Assembly (NCBI GenBank): GCA_945918795.1
Contig: CAMEIT010000008.1
Location: 1 to 57,883 of the forward strand
From: an uncultured Clostridia bacterium
GTDB lineage: Bacteria; Bacillota; Clostridia; HGM11327
Direction: 5' to 3'
DNA length: 57,883 nucleotides
In this document: piece after piece, positions 43,016 to 53,220 of the stretch
Layout of the letters: the number at the start of each line of letters is the position of its first letter
Numbering within the stretch: position 1 is the stretch's first letter
The notes under the pieces: generated by a model
The model's input: only the letters and a program-made list of their open reading frames with translations
Told to the model about the DNA's origin: nothing
Database searches by the model: none
Position numbers and translations under genes: made by a program

Positions 43016-43882
43016 ATGATCATTTACAGCTACAATGACGATATTTTTTACATACACCATTCATTGGACAAGACACCGGATCCCGACAATTTTCCTATGC
43101 ACGTCCACGAAAAATGCGAGCTGTTTTATTTTATATCGGGCAAGGGCAGCTACAACGTCGAGGGCAACGATTATACCCTCACTCCGGGTAGCATAATGCT
43201 CATGCGCGGCGCAGAAACGCACAAACTCCATATAGACCCATCACTGCCGTATGAAAGATTCGTTGTTCACTTTTCTCCTGACAGCATATTGATAAAAAAC
43301 TCGCCCATACGTTCAATGCTTTACGACAGACCTCTCGGATACGGCAACATGATTGTCTGCTCGAGTACATCACTTGAGTTTATTTCCTCTTGCTTTGACA
43401 GAATAAGGCGTGCAATAACATTGGGTGCCTCGGAGCAGGAAATCTCCGCACATCTTATCCCCGTGCTATACGAGCTTACATATTCTGTCAACAGCACATA
43501 TCACGATGTCCCCACTCCTCAGGACGGTACCGAAAATCTCGTCGGCAACATAATATCTTATATAAACAATAACCTTGCCGAAATAAAAAATATGGAGTTT
43601 ATAGAGCAAAATTTCTATTTCAGCAGGTCATATCTGAATAAAATATTCAAAAGCTCAACCGGTTCAACTATATGGGAATATATTATCGTAAAACGGCTTA
43701 TGAAGGCACGTTCACTGATACAATCGGGGAAATCGGTGCTTGCAGCGTCTGCGGAGTGCGGATTTTCGGATTACTCGTCATTTTACAGACAATACAAGCA
43801 AAAATTCGGCACATCACCCGCAAAAGATAAAGCCTCATCCGATAAACCATACAGTATGAACAAACAGGTTGAAAATGAATAA
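43016..43882 (+). CDS. AraC-family regulator with cupin sensor domain
   Basis: 288 residues: a cupin-like ligand-binding half (FPMHVHEKCELFYFISGKGSYNVEGNDYTLTPGSIMLMRGAETHKL) and a C-terminal AraC double helix-turn-helix (YFSRSYLNKIFKSSTGSTIWEYIIVKRL, AASAECGFSDYSSFYRQYKQKFGTSPA). Such proteins sense a sugar and switch sugar operons. It is divergent from uxuA across a gap with matching repeats and lies just before the GH106-like gene. Its ribosome binding site is poor. Probable local activator of the glycan genes. Confidence 0.93.
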   Translation: MIIYSYNDDIFYIHHSLDKTPDPDNFPMHVHEKCELFYFISGKGSYNVEGNDYTLTPGSIMLMRGAETHKLHIDPSLPYERFVVHFSPDSILIKNSPIRSMLYDRPLGYGNMIVCSSTSLEFISSCFDRIRRAITLGASEQEISAHLIPVLYELTYSVNSTYHDVPTPQDGTENLVGNIISYINNNLAEIKNMEFIEQNFYFSRSYLNKIFKSSTGSTIWEYIIVKRLMKARSLIQSGKSVLAASAECGFSDYSSFYRQYKQKFGTSPAKDKASSDKPYSMNKQVENE

Positions 43883-43889
43883 AAATTTC

Positions 43890-43918
43890 TTTACAATATA
43901 TAAAAAATATGTTAGAAT
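43890..43918 (+). promoter_or_regulatory. Promoter of the GH106-like gene
   Basis: TTTACA (43890-43895), 17-base spacer, TAGAAT (43913-43918). A 13-base perfect palindrome ATGATTAAATCAT (43924-43936) lies at about the transcription start, followed by the ribosome binding site GGAGG. Confidence 0.72.
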
Positions 43919-43951
43919 AGTCCATGATTAAATCATTCGGAGGAAAACACG

Positions 43952-46564
43952 ATGACAACACAACGCATTATCGACTCGCTTAACAATAAGCCTGAAAATT
44001 ATATACTTCCTTTTTTCTGGCAGCACAACGAGGATGATGATACACTCATTGAAGAAATCCATGCAATATACAATTCGGGAATAAAAGCATTATGCGTGGA
44101 ATCCAGAGACTATCAGGGCTTCGGCACAGACTGCTGGTGGCACACGATGTCAATAATTCTTGAAGAATGTAAAAAACTTGATATGAAGGTATGGCTTCTC
44201 GATGACGAATCCTTCCCGTCAGGCAAAGCAAACGGTGCATTCAAAAAGCGTCCTGACCTTGCCGCTTGCGGAATAACCGAGCGTCACGCAGACGTCGTTG
44301 GGCCTATAACAAACGGCGCAGTGCTTACGGATTGGGAGACTTCGCCTGAAGACGAGCTTATTGCAATCCTTGCCTGCGAACGCCAAGGGCATGATGAAAA
44401 ACTCACAGGCAAAGTAATAGATATAACGGCAAATGCACATGACGGATTGGTTTATTTTGATTTGCCCGATGGCTGTTACAGAATCATTTTCTTGTATAAA
44501 ACACGCACCGGCATGGGCAGATGGGGATACCAATATGCCGATATGTTCTGTGAAGAGTCAACGGATTTGTTTATCGAAGCTGTTTATGAGGAGCATTACA
44601 AGCGTTATAAGGAATATTTCGGTAACACATTTGTAGGCTTCTTCTCGGACGAGCCGTGCTTTGCGAACGCCACTAATCTCGGATACATTGCCGATTTCGG
44701 AATAAAATACTGTCATTTCCCGTGGCGCGACGAATTCATCGATAAGCTGAATCCCAAATTCGACGGAAAATTCATACAATATCTTCCTGCACTCTGGTAT
44801 GATTTCGGCGGCATAACCGCAAAGGTACGTTTTGAATTCATGGATATGCTTTCAAAAAGGTACAGTGAAAATTTCTGTTGGAAGCTCGGTAATTGGTGCC
44901 GTGACCATGGTGTAATGTATATAGGTCACGTCATAGAAGATATGGATCAAAATACAAAAACATCAGGCGGTGCGGGACATTACTTCCGTGCTCTCGACGG
45001 TCAGGATATGGGAGGAATAGATTCCGTTCTCGGACAGACAACTCCGGGCATGACGAACTACATAATGAGAGTTCCGTGCAGCTATGACATTTCCGAGCCT
45101 GATTTCTTCCACTTTACGCTTCCGAAGCTTGCTCCGTCTCATGCGCACATTCAGGCATTAAAGAAAGGCCGTTCAATGTGCGAAATTTACGGCGCATACG
45201 GTTGGGTTGAAGGTCTCAGAATGATGAAGTGGATGACGGATATGATGCTTGTAAGAGGCATAAACTACTTTGTTCCGCACGCATTCTCCCCTAAATTCCC
45301 CGATGCAGACTGTCCGCCGCATATGTACGCGCACGGCACGAATCCCGAATACAAAAAATTCCGTCTGCTTATGGAATACACAAACAGAATGAGTCATCTC
45401 TTCAACGGAGGTCTGCATATTCCGTGTGCGGCTGTACATTATCATGCCGAAGCGGAATGGGCTGACAGAAAATTCACTCCGTGTGATAAGCTTGCAAGAC
45501 TTCTTACTGAAAATCAGCTCGACTATGACATAATTCCGACCGACTATCTCATGAAAGCCGTTGTCGAGAATCATAAAATAGTAATCAACGGTGAGAGCTA
45601 TCCGTGCCTTATCATACCTCACAGCAAGTATCTCTCGCTCGATATGCTGAAAACAGCACGCAGACTCGCCGACGAGGGCGCTTACGTCATATTTGAAGGC
45701 GGCGTACCCGAAAAGGCTGCCGATGAGCCCGAGCTTGATATAACGAGCTTTGTTAAAGCCGACGAGCATATGCTTACTCTTGAAATGAATGAGATAGTAG
45801 CTTATATGTACAGCAAAGCAATGTGGGATGTAATGCCCGAAAAGAAGCTGCCTTATCTGCGTTATTTCCATTACTCGCACGCGGGCAATGAACTGTATAT
45901 GTTAACAAATGAGGGTATTCATGACGAAATAAAAACCTCTGTAAAAATAAACGGTCTCGGCGAATGCGATTACGGTGTTTATGACGTATTTGAAAATAAA
46001 ATGTACAAGAAGCACACTGCCGACGGCACAATAGAAGTTGTTTTGCCGCCGTACAATTCGCTTGTATATGTATTCGGAGAGCTTCCCAAAGGAATCGAGG
46101 AATACACAGAATACACCGAGAAAGAGCTTATATGGCTCAGCGATTCCTATTCCGTTTCCACGGCGCTTGAAAAGGATTATCCGAACTTCAAGCATTACAA
46201 GGACATAGACACTCTTGTGAACATGGCAGGCAAGGATGAACTGCCGAGATTTTCAGGTCACTACCGCTATGAAAAGACATTCACGCTTGAAAGCCTTACG
46301 GATTCCGCAAAATACATTCTCGACCTCGGTTATGTAGGAGAATGTGCAACAGTATTTGTAAACGGCATCAAGTGCGGAGATAAAATAGCACCGCCGTACA
46401 CGTTTGACATTACGAATGCCGTTCGGCAAGGCTCAAACGAGCTTGCAATAGAGGTTACGACACATTACGGTTATGAATTGCGTGATCAAAGGTCAAGATA
46501 CATAATGTATGAACCTGCGGGCTTGCTCGGCAAAACGGCAATAAGAGTATTGTTAAAAAAATAA
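43952..46564 (+). CDS. Large cytoplasmic glycoside hydrolase, GH106-like
   Basis: 870 residues with no signal peptide. N-terminal TIM-barrel-like part (PFFWQHNEDDDTLIEEIHAI, FVGFFSDEPCFAN with the acidic pair SDEP, HGVMYIGHVIEDMDQN, GMTNYIMRVPC), a middle domain (HYHAEAEWADR, LLTENQLDYDIIPTDYL) and a C-terminal galactose-binding/GH2-type sandwich (SGHYRYEKTFTL, ECATVFVNGIKCGDKIAPPYTFDIT). The FF(S/T)DEP block and order suggest alpha-L-rhamnosidases of GH106 or a close unclassified family; rhamnosidase is the best guess, not proven. GGAGG precedes the ATG. Expressed from its own promoter after the AraC gene. Confidence 0.8.
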   Translation: MTTQRIIDSLNNKPENYILPFFWQHNEDDDTLIEEIHAIYNSGIKALCVESRDYQGFGTDCWWHTMSIILEECKKLDMKVWLLDDESFPSGKANGAFKKRPDLAACGITERHADVVGPITNGAVLTDWETSPEDELIAILACERQGHDEKLTGKVIDITANAHDGLVYFDLPDGCYRIIFLYKTRTGMGRWGYQYADMFCEESTDLFIEAVYEEHYKRYKEYFGNTFVGFFSDEPCFANATNLGYIADFGIKYCHFPWRDEFIDKLNPKFDGKFIQYLPALWYDFGGITAKVRFEFMDMLSKRYSENFCWKLGNWCRDHGVMYIGHVIEDMDQNTKTSGGAGHYFRALDGQDMGGIDSVLGQTTPGMTNYIMRVPCSYDISEPDFFHFTLPKLAPSHAHIQALKKGRSMCEIYGAYGWVEGLRMMKWMTDMMLVRGINYFVPHAFSPKFPDADCPPHMYAHGTNPEYKKFRLLMEYTNRMSHLFNGGLHIPCAAVHYHAEAEWADRKFTPCDKLARLLTENQLDYDIIPTDYLMKAVVENHKIVINGESYPCLIIPHSKYLSLDMLKTARRLADEGAYVIFEGGVPEKAADEPELDITSFVKADEHMLTLEMNEIVAYMYSKAMWDVMPEKKLPYLRYFHYSHAGNELYMLTNEGIHDEIKTSVKINGLGECDYGVYDVFENKMYKKHTADGTIEVVLPPYNSLVYVFGELPKGIEEYTEYTEKELIWLSDSYSVSTALEKDYPNFKHYKDIDTLVNMAGKDELPRFSGHYRYEKTFTLESLTDSAKYILDLGYVGECATVFVNGIKCGDKIAPPYTFDITNAVRQGSNELAIEVTTHYGYELRDQRSRYIMYEPAGLLGKTAIRVLLKK

Positions 46565-46593
46565 GCTTAAAGCTGTAATCATAATAAAAAAAC

Positions 46594-46627
46594 AAATCGG
46601 AGCAGAATTAATTTTCCGCTCCGATTT
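46594..46627. terminator. Bidirectional terminator between GH106-like and beta-helix genes
   Basis: Ten-base stem AAATCGGAGC / GCTCCGATTT with a 14-base loop, T-run TTTT on the plus strand and A-run on the left; serves both convergent genes. Confidence 0.92.
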
Positions 46628-46654
46628 TTTTGAGTATCAATTTGAATTGACAAT

Positions 46655-48763
46655 TCAGTCTTCCGTTTTATATCTGCCTATTTCAGTATACGGTATCTGT
46701 TCCCACTGCATATTATTGAGGAATATGGGAAGCTCTTTTACTGTATACGTTCCGTCCTCGAGAATATTCTGCACTCCCGCATAGGAATAGTTTATGCCTA
46801 TTGTGGAAAATTTGTATACATTCTCAGATATTTTCCAGAAATTCTTTTCTGCCCTGCTGCCTATAAAAATATTGGTTTCCACAAGCGAATAAGACGGGTT
46901 CGGAGCAAAATCAGGGCTCAGATAATCTTCCGGATCGGTTGAAACCTGTGCCAGAAGCGGGAAACGTGACTTCCACGGTTCCTCTGTATACGGCACTTCA
47001 TTAAGCGTTCCCATGAGTGCGGTTGCAAGATTTGCCGAGCTGCCGTCATAATAAAATCTGTCGTCATAGTAAATCGGAGTACCGCAGTCTATTGTAATGT
47101 TGTTCTTTATCACAATTTCTCTGCCGCCGCCGATAAGGAATGCACTGCCTCCTGCACGGATTATTATGTTGCCGTAAGCAGTCTGTCCCGACATTCCGTC
47201 ATCAAAATATATCGCGTTTGCATAATGATCTTCAGAGCCTATATCTTCAAATATATTGTACTTGACAACGTTTCCGTACATTGACAAGCTACCGCCGCAA
47301 TACAGAGCGCCTGCATCGTTAGAATCGGTTACTACATCATGAATGTAATTATATGCAACAAGATTGTCACTGCCCGTATAGCTCATTGCGGAATGCGGCG
47401 CATATGCTATCTCGTTATGAATTATTTTGCCGCCTACATAACCTACTCTTGCACCCGAAGCATATGTTCTGTAAACCTGACCGAAATGATGTATGTAGCA
47501 ATTTTCAATAACATTATTACCCGGAGTAAGCGTTGCTCTGTCGCCGCCCTTCATGAGTACGACGCCTTCCCTGCCTATGTGTGCAACTTCACAGCCGTAA
47601 ACAAGATTGTCATTTCCGTCTATGAGTATTGCGTTAAGATAAATGTTTGTGACCTTGCAATTTCTGAACGTAATATTGTTGCCGACTATCTGAACGGCAT
47701 TTTTTCTTGAGCATTTGAATGATATATCTTCAAATGTGACGTGTTCAACATTTTCGCCGCTTACAAGATTTGCATCCGTCAATGATATTGCCGCATCAGC
47801 ACCCTTGCTCTCCTCCGGCGGATACACGTAAAGCAGCATATTGTCTCTGTCTATGTAATATTCGCCCTCGCAGTCAAGCTCTTCAAGTACGTTAAAGAAA
47901 TAATACTCTCCGCCTTCCTTGTAGCCAAATGTAGAATAATGCGCCGGCGTAACAGCACCCGTGTCAACATCTATTGATGAAACAGGCGTCGTCATATCCG
48001 CCCAGTCAAACTGGAAATATGCAAACATCCATGCTTTTTCAGGCTCCTGCCATGTTGCGATTTCTGATATTGTTTCCGAATCAACCTTTATTGTACCTGC
48101 AATAAGATTGCTCTTGTCGCCCTCGTCAATAACGCTCTCAACGCGATTGAAGCCCTCGTTCGGGTATCTCGCAATGGTAAGTCTTGCATCATTCCAGAAC
48201 AGCTCACAGTTATTGCCGAGAGTTCCGTCATCGTACTTCTTTGCAGTGCTGTATGCGCCCCACGCATACAAGTTGCCTATATCCTCCAAAGTATAGCCTT
48301 GTGATGCAAGGTCGATCACTCTGATTTTGTCTTTTACGTCGTCTTTAAGTCTTGAAAGAATATTTTCATCCGTAACGGGCTTAAAATCAGCATTTGCCAA
48401 GGTCTTGCCGCCGTTGAATATTACTTCACCGTCGCCGTATGCCTTATACGTTACGGGGTACTCCGCCGTACCGCTGTCAGCCTCAGTCAATGTAATATTT
48501 GTTATCTTATAGTCTCCTGCATGAAAATATACAGTCACGGGCTTTTCAAGTCCTGCCGCTATCGTCTCACGCACTGCTTCGACTGCCTTTTCGGGCGTTG
48601 CAAACGGCTTGTTCTTTGAGCCGTCGTTTTCATCGGAGCCATTCGGCGATACATAATACGCCGTTTCGTTTACCTTCTGTGTACAGCCGCAAAAGCCAAT
48701 ACATACCGTAAACGACAGCGCTATTAAAAGCGCTGCCGTTATTGTTTTTTTGAATGTTTTCAT
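46655..48763 (-). CDS. Beta-helix lipoprotein, glycan-degrading enzyme-like (paralog 3 of the tandem set)
   Basis: 702 residues from the ATG at 48763. Signal peptide with a lipobox-like end (GFCGC, Cys27), then a conserved N-terminal block YYVSPNGSDENDGSKNKPFA, a sandwich and parallel beta-helix coils of NIVVENC-type turns (ENCYIHHFGQVYRTY, NEIAYAPHSAMSYTG). The part CELFWNDARLTIARYPNEGF resembles GH141-type enzymes (alpha-L-fucosidase/xylanase); pectate lyase-like use cannot be excluded. It is the most divergent of three tandem paralogs and last in the transcript; ATTTTTTTTG-like region has no separate promoter seen. Confidence 0.85.
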   Translation of the reverse strand: MKTFKKTITAALLIALSFTVCIGFCGCTQKVNETAYYVSPNGSDENDGSKNKPFATPEKAVEAVRETIAAGLEKPVTVYFHAGDYKITNITLTEADSGTAEYPVTYKAYGDGEVIFNGGKTLANADFKPVTDENILSRLKDDVKDKIRVIDLASQGYTLEDIGNLYAWGAYSTAKKYDDGTLGNNCELFWNDARLTIARYPNEGFNRVESVIDEGDKSNLIAGTIKVDSETISEIATWQEPEKAWMFAYFQFDWADMTTPVSSIDVDTGAVTPAHYSTFGYKEGGEYYFFNVLEELDCEGEYYIDRDNMLLYVYPPEESKGADAAISLTDANLVSGENVEHVTFEDISFKCSRKNAVQIVGNNITFRNCKVTNIYLNAILIDGNDNLVYGCEVAHIGREGVVLMKGGDRATLTPGNNVIENCYIHHFGQVYRTYASGARVGYVGGKIIHNEIAYAPHSAMSYTGSDNLVAYNYIHDVVTDSNDAGALYCGGSLSMYGNVVKYNIFEDIGSEDHYANAIYFDDGMSGQTAYGNIIIRAGGSAFLIGGGREIVIKNNITIDCGTPIYYDDRFYYDGSSANLATALMGTLNEVPYTEEPWKSRFPLLAQVSTDPEDYLSPDFAPNPSYSLVETNIFIGSRAEKNFWKISENVYKFSTIGINYSYAGVQNILEDGTYTVKELPIFLNNMQWEQIPYTEIGRYKTED

Positions 48764-48787
48764 TATTTTCCTCCGCAAAATATTTTA

Positions 48788-50917
48788 TTATTCCGCATTG
48801 TCATTCGTGTTGTATCTGCCTATTTCCGTATACGGTATCTGTTCCCACTTCATATTGTTGAGGAATATGGGAAGCTCTTTTACGGTATACGTTCCGTCCT
48901 CGAGTATCTCGCTGACGCCTGCATATGAATAGTTAATACCTATTGTTGAGTATTGATATACAGCCTCGGATATTTCCCAGAAATTCTTTGCTGATTTGTT
49001 ACCTATGAAAATATTGTTTTCAATTTCCGAATAAGCAGGGTTTGCCGGGAAGTCGGGGCTCAAATAATCCTCATAATCCGTTGTTATGCTTGCAAGACGC
49101 GGGAATCTTTCTTTCCAAAGATCGCTCGTGTATGGCACTCTGTCAAGAGTTGTCCACATACCCTCGCCCGGTTTTGTTTTGTAGTAAATGCTTGCCCAAC
49201 CGTCAACGCCCATTCTGTCATCGTAGAAGAGAGGCGGATTATCCGAAATTACAAGATTGTTCTTAACAATAATATCTCTTCCGCCGCCGAGGTTAATTGC
49301 ATTGCCCGAGCAGTTTACAACAATATTACCGTAAATAATTCCGCTTGACATTCCGTCGTCAAAATATATTGCTTTCGGATATTTGCCTTCCGTGCCGCCT
49401 ATATTTTCAAACAGATTATACTTTATTTCCGTGCCGCAGCTCGTCCAGTCGCCACCGACATAAAGCGCGCCTGCATCGCTTGATTCATAAACAACGTCAT
49501 GAATATAATTGTATGCGATAAGGTGGTCGTTTCCGCTGTAACTCAAAACGCAGTGCGGAGCATAAGCTATTTCATTGTGGATTATCTTATTTCCGCAACC
49601 CACAACAAACGCACCCTGCTGATACGTGCGGTATATTTCTTCAAAATGATGTATGTAGCAGTTCTCGATTACATTGTTGCCGGGAGTAAGCGTTGCTCTG
49701 TCGCCGCCCGTCATTCTGACGCCGCCCTTACCCATATAACCTATTTCACAGCCGTATACAAGGTTATTCCAGCCCGAAATGTTGATTCCCCAGCCGTATG
49801 AGTTCATAACCTTGCAATCTCTGAATGTATTGTTATCGCCTGTTAATTTTATTACATCGTTTCTTACGCCCTTGAACTGTATCTGCTCAAATGTAACGTT
49901 TGAAACGTTTTCACCCGTAATAAGAATATCCGTCGATACTGACATGAGTGCGTCTTTATCCTTATTCTCCTCCGGCGGATATACATAAAGAAGCATATTG
50001 TCTCTGTCTATATAGTATTCGCCCTCGGCATCGAGTTCTTCAAGAACATTAAAGAAATAATATTCTGCGCCCTCCTTGTAACCGTATGTTGAATGGTGCT
50101 TCGGAGTGATCGCGCCTGTATTCATATCAACAGACGCAATAGGCGTTGTCATATCTGCCCAGTTGAACATGAAGTAACCGAACAACCATGCGTCTCCGGG
50201 CGATTGCCATGTTTTCATTTCAGCCAATGTCTCATCGTCAACCTTGACAGTTCCCGGAATGAGATTGCTCTTGTCACCCTGATCTACTACGCTCTCAACA
50301 TAAACAAAGCCTTCATTCGGGTATCTCGCAATCGTAAGTCTTTCATCGTTCCAGAACAACTCACAGTTGTTACCCACCGTGCCGTCATTATATTGTTTTG
50401 CCGTGCTGTATGTGCCCCACACAAACAAATTTCCGATGTCCTCAAGAGTAAGTCCCTCTGCCTTAAGGTCAATGACTTTGACTTTGTCTTTTACTTCATC
50501 CTTGAGCCTTGCAAGAATCGCTTCGTCCGTAACAGCCTTAAAGCTTCCGTTTGCCAGAGTCTTGCCGCCATTGAATATTACATCTCCGTCGCCGTATGCC
50601 TTATACGTTACCGGGTATTCCGCCGTACCGCTGTCGGCTTCGGTAAAATTAATATTTGTTACCTTGTAATCTCCTGCATGGAAATAAACCGTAACAGGCT
50701 TATTCAGACCTGCCGCTATCGTCTCACGCACCGCTTCAACAGCCTTTTCGGGCGTTGCAAACGGCTTGTTCTTTGAGCCGTCGTTTTCGTCAGAGCCGTT
50801 CGGCGAAACATAATATGCCGTCTCGTTTACTTTTGTACAGCCGCCAAAGCCTATGCACACTGTAAGCGTAAGCGCAAGCATGAGTACGACTGTAATTATT
50901 TTTTTGAATGTTGTCAT
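48788..50917 (-). CDS. Beta-helix lipoprotein (paralog 2 of the tandem set)
   Basis: 709 residues. Signal peptide and lipobox-like GFGGC (Cys27), the shared YYVSPNGSDENDGSKNKPFA block, EYYIDRDNMLLYVYPPEE, and beta-helix turns (GDNNTFRDCKVMNSYGWG, NEIAYAPHCVLSYSG). Over most of the helix it is almost identical to paralog 1 (for example ITGENVSNVTFEQIQFKGVR). GGAGAAAA stands before the ATG at 50917. It starts 21 bases after the stop of paralog 1, so it is probably cotranscribed. Activity as for the neighbour is inferred; no catalytic residue can be fixed with confidence. Confidence 0.86.
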   Translation of the reverse strand: MTTFKKIITVVLMLALTLTVCIGFGGCTKVNETAYYVSPNGSDENDGSKNKPFATPEKAVEAVRETIAAGLNKPVTVYFHAGDYKVTNINFTEADSGTAEYPVTYKAYGDGDVIFNGGKTLANGSFKAVTDEAILARLKDEVKDKVKVIDLKAEGLTLEDIGNLFVWGTYSTAKQYNDGTVGNNCELFWNDERLTIARYPNEGFVYVESVVDQGDKSNLIPGTVKVDDETLAEMKTWQSPGDAWLFGYFMFNWADMTTPIASVDMNTGAITPKHHSTYGYKEGAEYYFFNVLEELDAEGEYYIDRDNMLLYVYPPEENKDKDALMSVSTDILITGENVSNVTFEQIQFKGVRNDVIKLTGDNNTFRDCKVMNSYGWGINISGWNNLVYGCEIGYMGKGGVRMTGGDRATLTPGNNVIENCYIHHFEEIYRTYQQGAFVVGCGNKIIHNEIAYAPHCVLSYSGNDHLIAYNYIHDVVYESSDAGALYVGGDWTSCGTEIKYNLFENIGGTEGKYPKAIYFDDGMSSGIIYGNIVVNCSGNAINLGGGRDIIVKNNLVISDNPPLFYDDRMGVDGWASIYYKTKPGEGMWTTLDRVPYTSDLWKERFPRLASITTDYEDYLSPDFPANPAYSEIENNIFIGNKSAKNFWEISEAVYQYSTIGINYSYAGVSEILEDGTYTVKELPIFLNNMKWEQIPYTEIGRYNTNDNAE

Positions 50918-50938
50918 CGTTTTTCTCCGAAATATATT

Positions 50939-53065
50939 TTATTTTACATCGCTGTTCGTGTCATATCTTCCGATTTCGGTATACGGTATCTGTTCCCACT
51001 TCATATTGTTGAGGAATATCGGGAGCTCTTTTACGGTATACGTTCCGTCCTCGAGAATTTCACTTCTGCCTGCATAAGAATAATTTATTCCTATCGTTGA
51101 AAATTCATATACAATATCGGAAATATCCCAGAAATTCTTAGCTGATTTCTTGCCTATGAAAATATTGTTTTCTATCTCCGAATAAGCGGGGTTTGCGGCA
51201 TAATCGGGGCTTAAATAATCTTCCGGATCTCTTGATACGCTTGCAAGAGCCGGGAATCTTTCTTTCCACAGGTCGCTCGTGTACGGTACTCTGTCAAGTG
51301 TTCGTATCAAAGCCGGTGCGTTATGTGCTGCCCAGCCTTCATAATAGAATCTGTCGTCATAGAAGAGAGGCGAATTGTCGGAAATTACAAGGTTGTTCTT
51401 AACCATAAGGCTTCTTCCGCCGCCCAGGTTAATTGCATTGCCCGAGCAATTTACAACAATATTGCCGTATATCGTGCCGCCGGACATTCCGTCGTCAAAA
51501 TAAATTGCCTTCGGATATTTGCCTTCCGTGCCGCCTATGTTTTCAAAGAGATTGTATTTTACCTCCGTACCGAAGCTCGTCAAATCGCCGCCTACATAAA
51601 GCGCACCTGCATCGCTTGACTCATAAACAACGTCATGAATATAATTGTATGCAATAAGGTGGTCGTTTCCGCTGTAACTGAGAACGCAGTGCGGTGCATA
51701 AGCTATTTCGTTGTGGATTATTTTATTTCCGCAACCCACAACAAACGCACCCTGCTGATACGTGCGGTATATTTCCTCAAAGTGATGTATGTAGCAATTT
51801 TCTATTACGTTATTGCCCGGAGTAAGAGTATCTCTGTCTCCGCCTTTAAGGTTAACGCCGCCCTTGCCCATGTAAGCAATTTCACAGCCATATACAAGGT
51901 TGTTCGTACCTGTAATTCCGATTGCCCAGCCGTACGAATTCATAACCTTGCAATCTCTGAATGTATTATTGTCACCTGTTAATTTTATTACATCGTTTCT
52001 TACGCCCTTGAACTGTATCTGTTCAAATGTAACGTTTGAAACGTTTTCACCCGTAATGAGAACATCTGTCGAAACGGACATGAGTGCGTCTTTATCCTTG
52101 CTCTCCTCCGGCGGATATACATAAAGCAACATATTGTCTCTGTCTATGTAGTATTCTCCCTCGGCATCGAGTTCTTCGAGAATATTAAAGAAGTAATACT
52201 CGCCGTCATCCTTGTATCCGTACGATGAATAATATTTCGGTGTGACAGTGGCATTATCGAAATCCATTGACAGAACAGGCGTCGTCATATCTGCCCAGTT
52301 GAACATGAAGTAACCGAATATCCATGCTTTCTCAGGCTCCTGCCACGTTTTCATCTCAGCCAATGTCTGAGAATCAACCTTTAATGTTCCCGCAATAAGA
52401 TTTTCCTTGTCGCCTTCATCAATTACCTCGACAAATCTGTTGAAGCCCGTATTCGGATACCTTGCAACGGTAAGTCTTACGTCATTCCAGAACAGCTCGC
52501 AGTTGTTGCCGACCGTATCATCGTCATATTTAGAAGCCGTGCTTGCAGAACCTATCGCATACAGATTGCCTATATCCTCAAGCGTAAGTCCCTCAGCCTT
52601 AAGGTCAAGCACTTTGACTTTGTCCTTTACCTCATCCTTGAGCCTTGCAAGAATCGCTTCGTCCGTAACAGACTTGAAGTTTTCGTTTGCCAAAGTCTTT
52701 CCGCCGTTGAATATTACATCGCCGTCGCCGTATGCCTTATACGTTACGGGATATTCCGCCGTACCGCTGTCAGCCTCAGTGAAGTTGATATTCGAAAGCC
52801 TATAATCTCCAGCATGGAAATAAACCGTAACGGGCTTATTCAGACCTGCCGCGATAGTCTCGCGAACTGCTTCAACAGCCTTTTCGGGCGTTGCAAACGG
52901 CTTGTTCTTTGAACCGTCGTTTTCATCCGAGCCTTTCGGCGAAACATAATATGCCGTCTCATTTACTTTGTTCGAGCAACCCGTAAGCCATGAGCACGGC
53001 ACAAAAACAGACGTCAGAAAAAATACTGCCGTCATGACTTTCAAAAAAAATGTTTTTTTACTCAT
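50939..53065 (-). CDS. Beta-helix lipoprotein (paralog 1 of the tandem set)
   Basis: 708 residues from the ATG at 53065; the frame continues upstream to 53128 without a suitable site. A clear lipobox LTGC (Cys30) marks it as a membrane-anchored lipoprotein. Same order as its neighbours: YYVSPKGSDENDGSKNKPFA, a mixed beta domain, ITGENVSNVTFEQIQFKGVR and coils ending in the shared YTVKELPIFLNNMKWEQIPY tail. AAGGAAGG precedes the ATG. It is the promoter-proximal gene of the three and lies divergent from the GH29 fucosidase. Confidence 0.86.
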   Translation of the reverse strand: MSKKTFFLKVMTAVFFLTSVFVPCSWLTGCSNKVNETAYYVSPKGSDENDGSKNKPFATPEKAVEAVRETIAAGLNKPVTVYFHAGDYRLSNINFTEADSGTAEYPVTYKAYGDGDVIFNGGKTLANENFKSVTDEAILARLKDEVKDKVKVLDLKAEGLTLEDIGNLYAIGSASTASKYDDDTVGNNCELFWNDVRLTVARYPNTGFNRFVEVIDEGDKENLIAGTLKVDSQTLAEMKTWQEPEKAWIFGYFMFNWADMTTPVLSMDFDNATVTPKYYSSYGYKDDGEYYFFNILEELDAEGEYYIDRDNMLLYVYPPEESKDKDALMSVSTDVLITGENVSNVTFEQIQFKGVRNDVIKLTGDNNTFRDCKVMNSYGWAIGITGTNNLVYGCEIAYMGKGGVNLKGGDRDTLTPGNNVIENCYIHHFEEIYRTYQQGAFVVGCGNKIIHNEIAYAPHCVLSYSGNDHLIAYNYIHDVVYESSDAGALYVGGDLTSFGTEVKYNLFENIGGTEGKYPKAIYFDDGMSGGTIYGNIVVNCSGNAINLGGGRSLMVKNNLVISDNSPLFYDDRFYYEGWAAHNAPALIRTLDRVPYTSDLWKERFPALASVSRDPEDYLSPDYAANPAYSEIENNIFIGKKSAKNFWDISDIVYEFSTIGINYSYAGRSEILEDGTYTVKELPIFLNNMKWEQIPYTEIGRYDTNSDVK

Positions 53066-53099
53066 CTTTATTATAACCTTCCTTATATACTGTAAGCTT

Positions 53100-53128
53100 A
53101 TTATAAAATAACAAATACCGTTTGTCAA
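53100..53128 (-). promoter_or_regulatory. Consensus promoter of the beta-helix operon
   Basis: On the minus strand TTGACA (53128-53123), 17-base spacer, TATAAT (53105-53100), 35 bases before the start codon. Confidence 0.93.
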
Positions 53129-53220
53129 CCTTTATTTTTGATATAAAGCTTTCAAAAACGCGATTGGTTATATTTGTGTAATCCGATTGTAAAATATCAT
53201 ATTTATCCACCATTTTTCCG

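Noticed and set aside
50093..50776. Plus-strand frame of 227 codons inside a beta-helix gene
   Set aside because: Antisense shadow of a conserved repeat-rich gene; similar frames appear in the other two paralogs only because they are alike.
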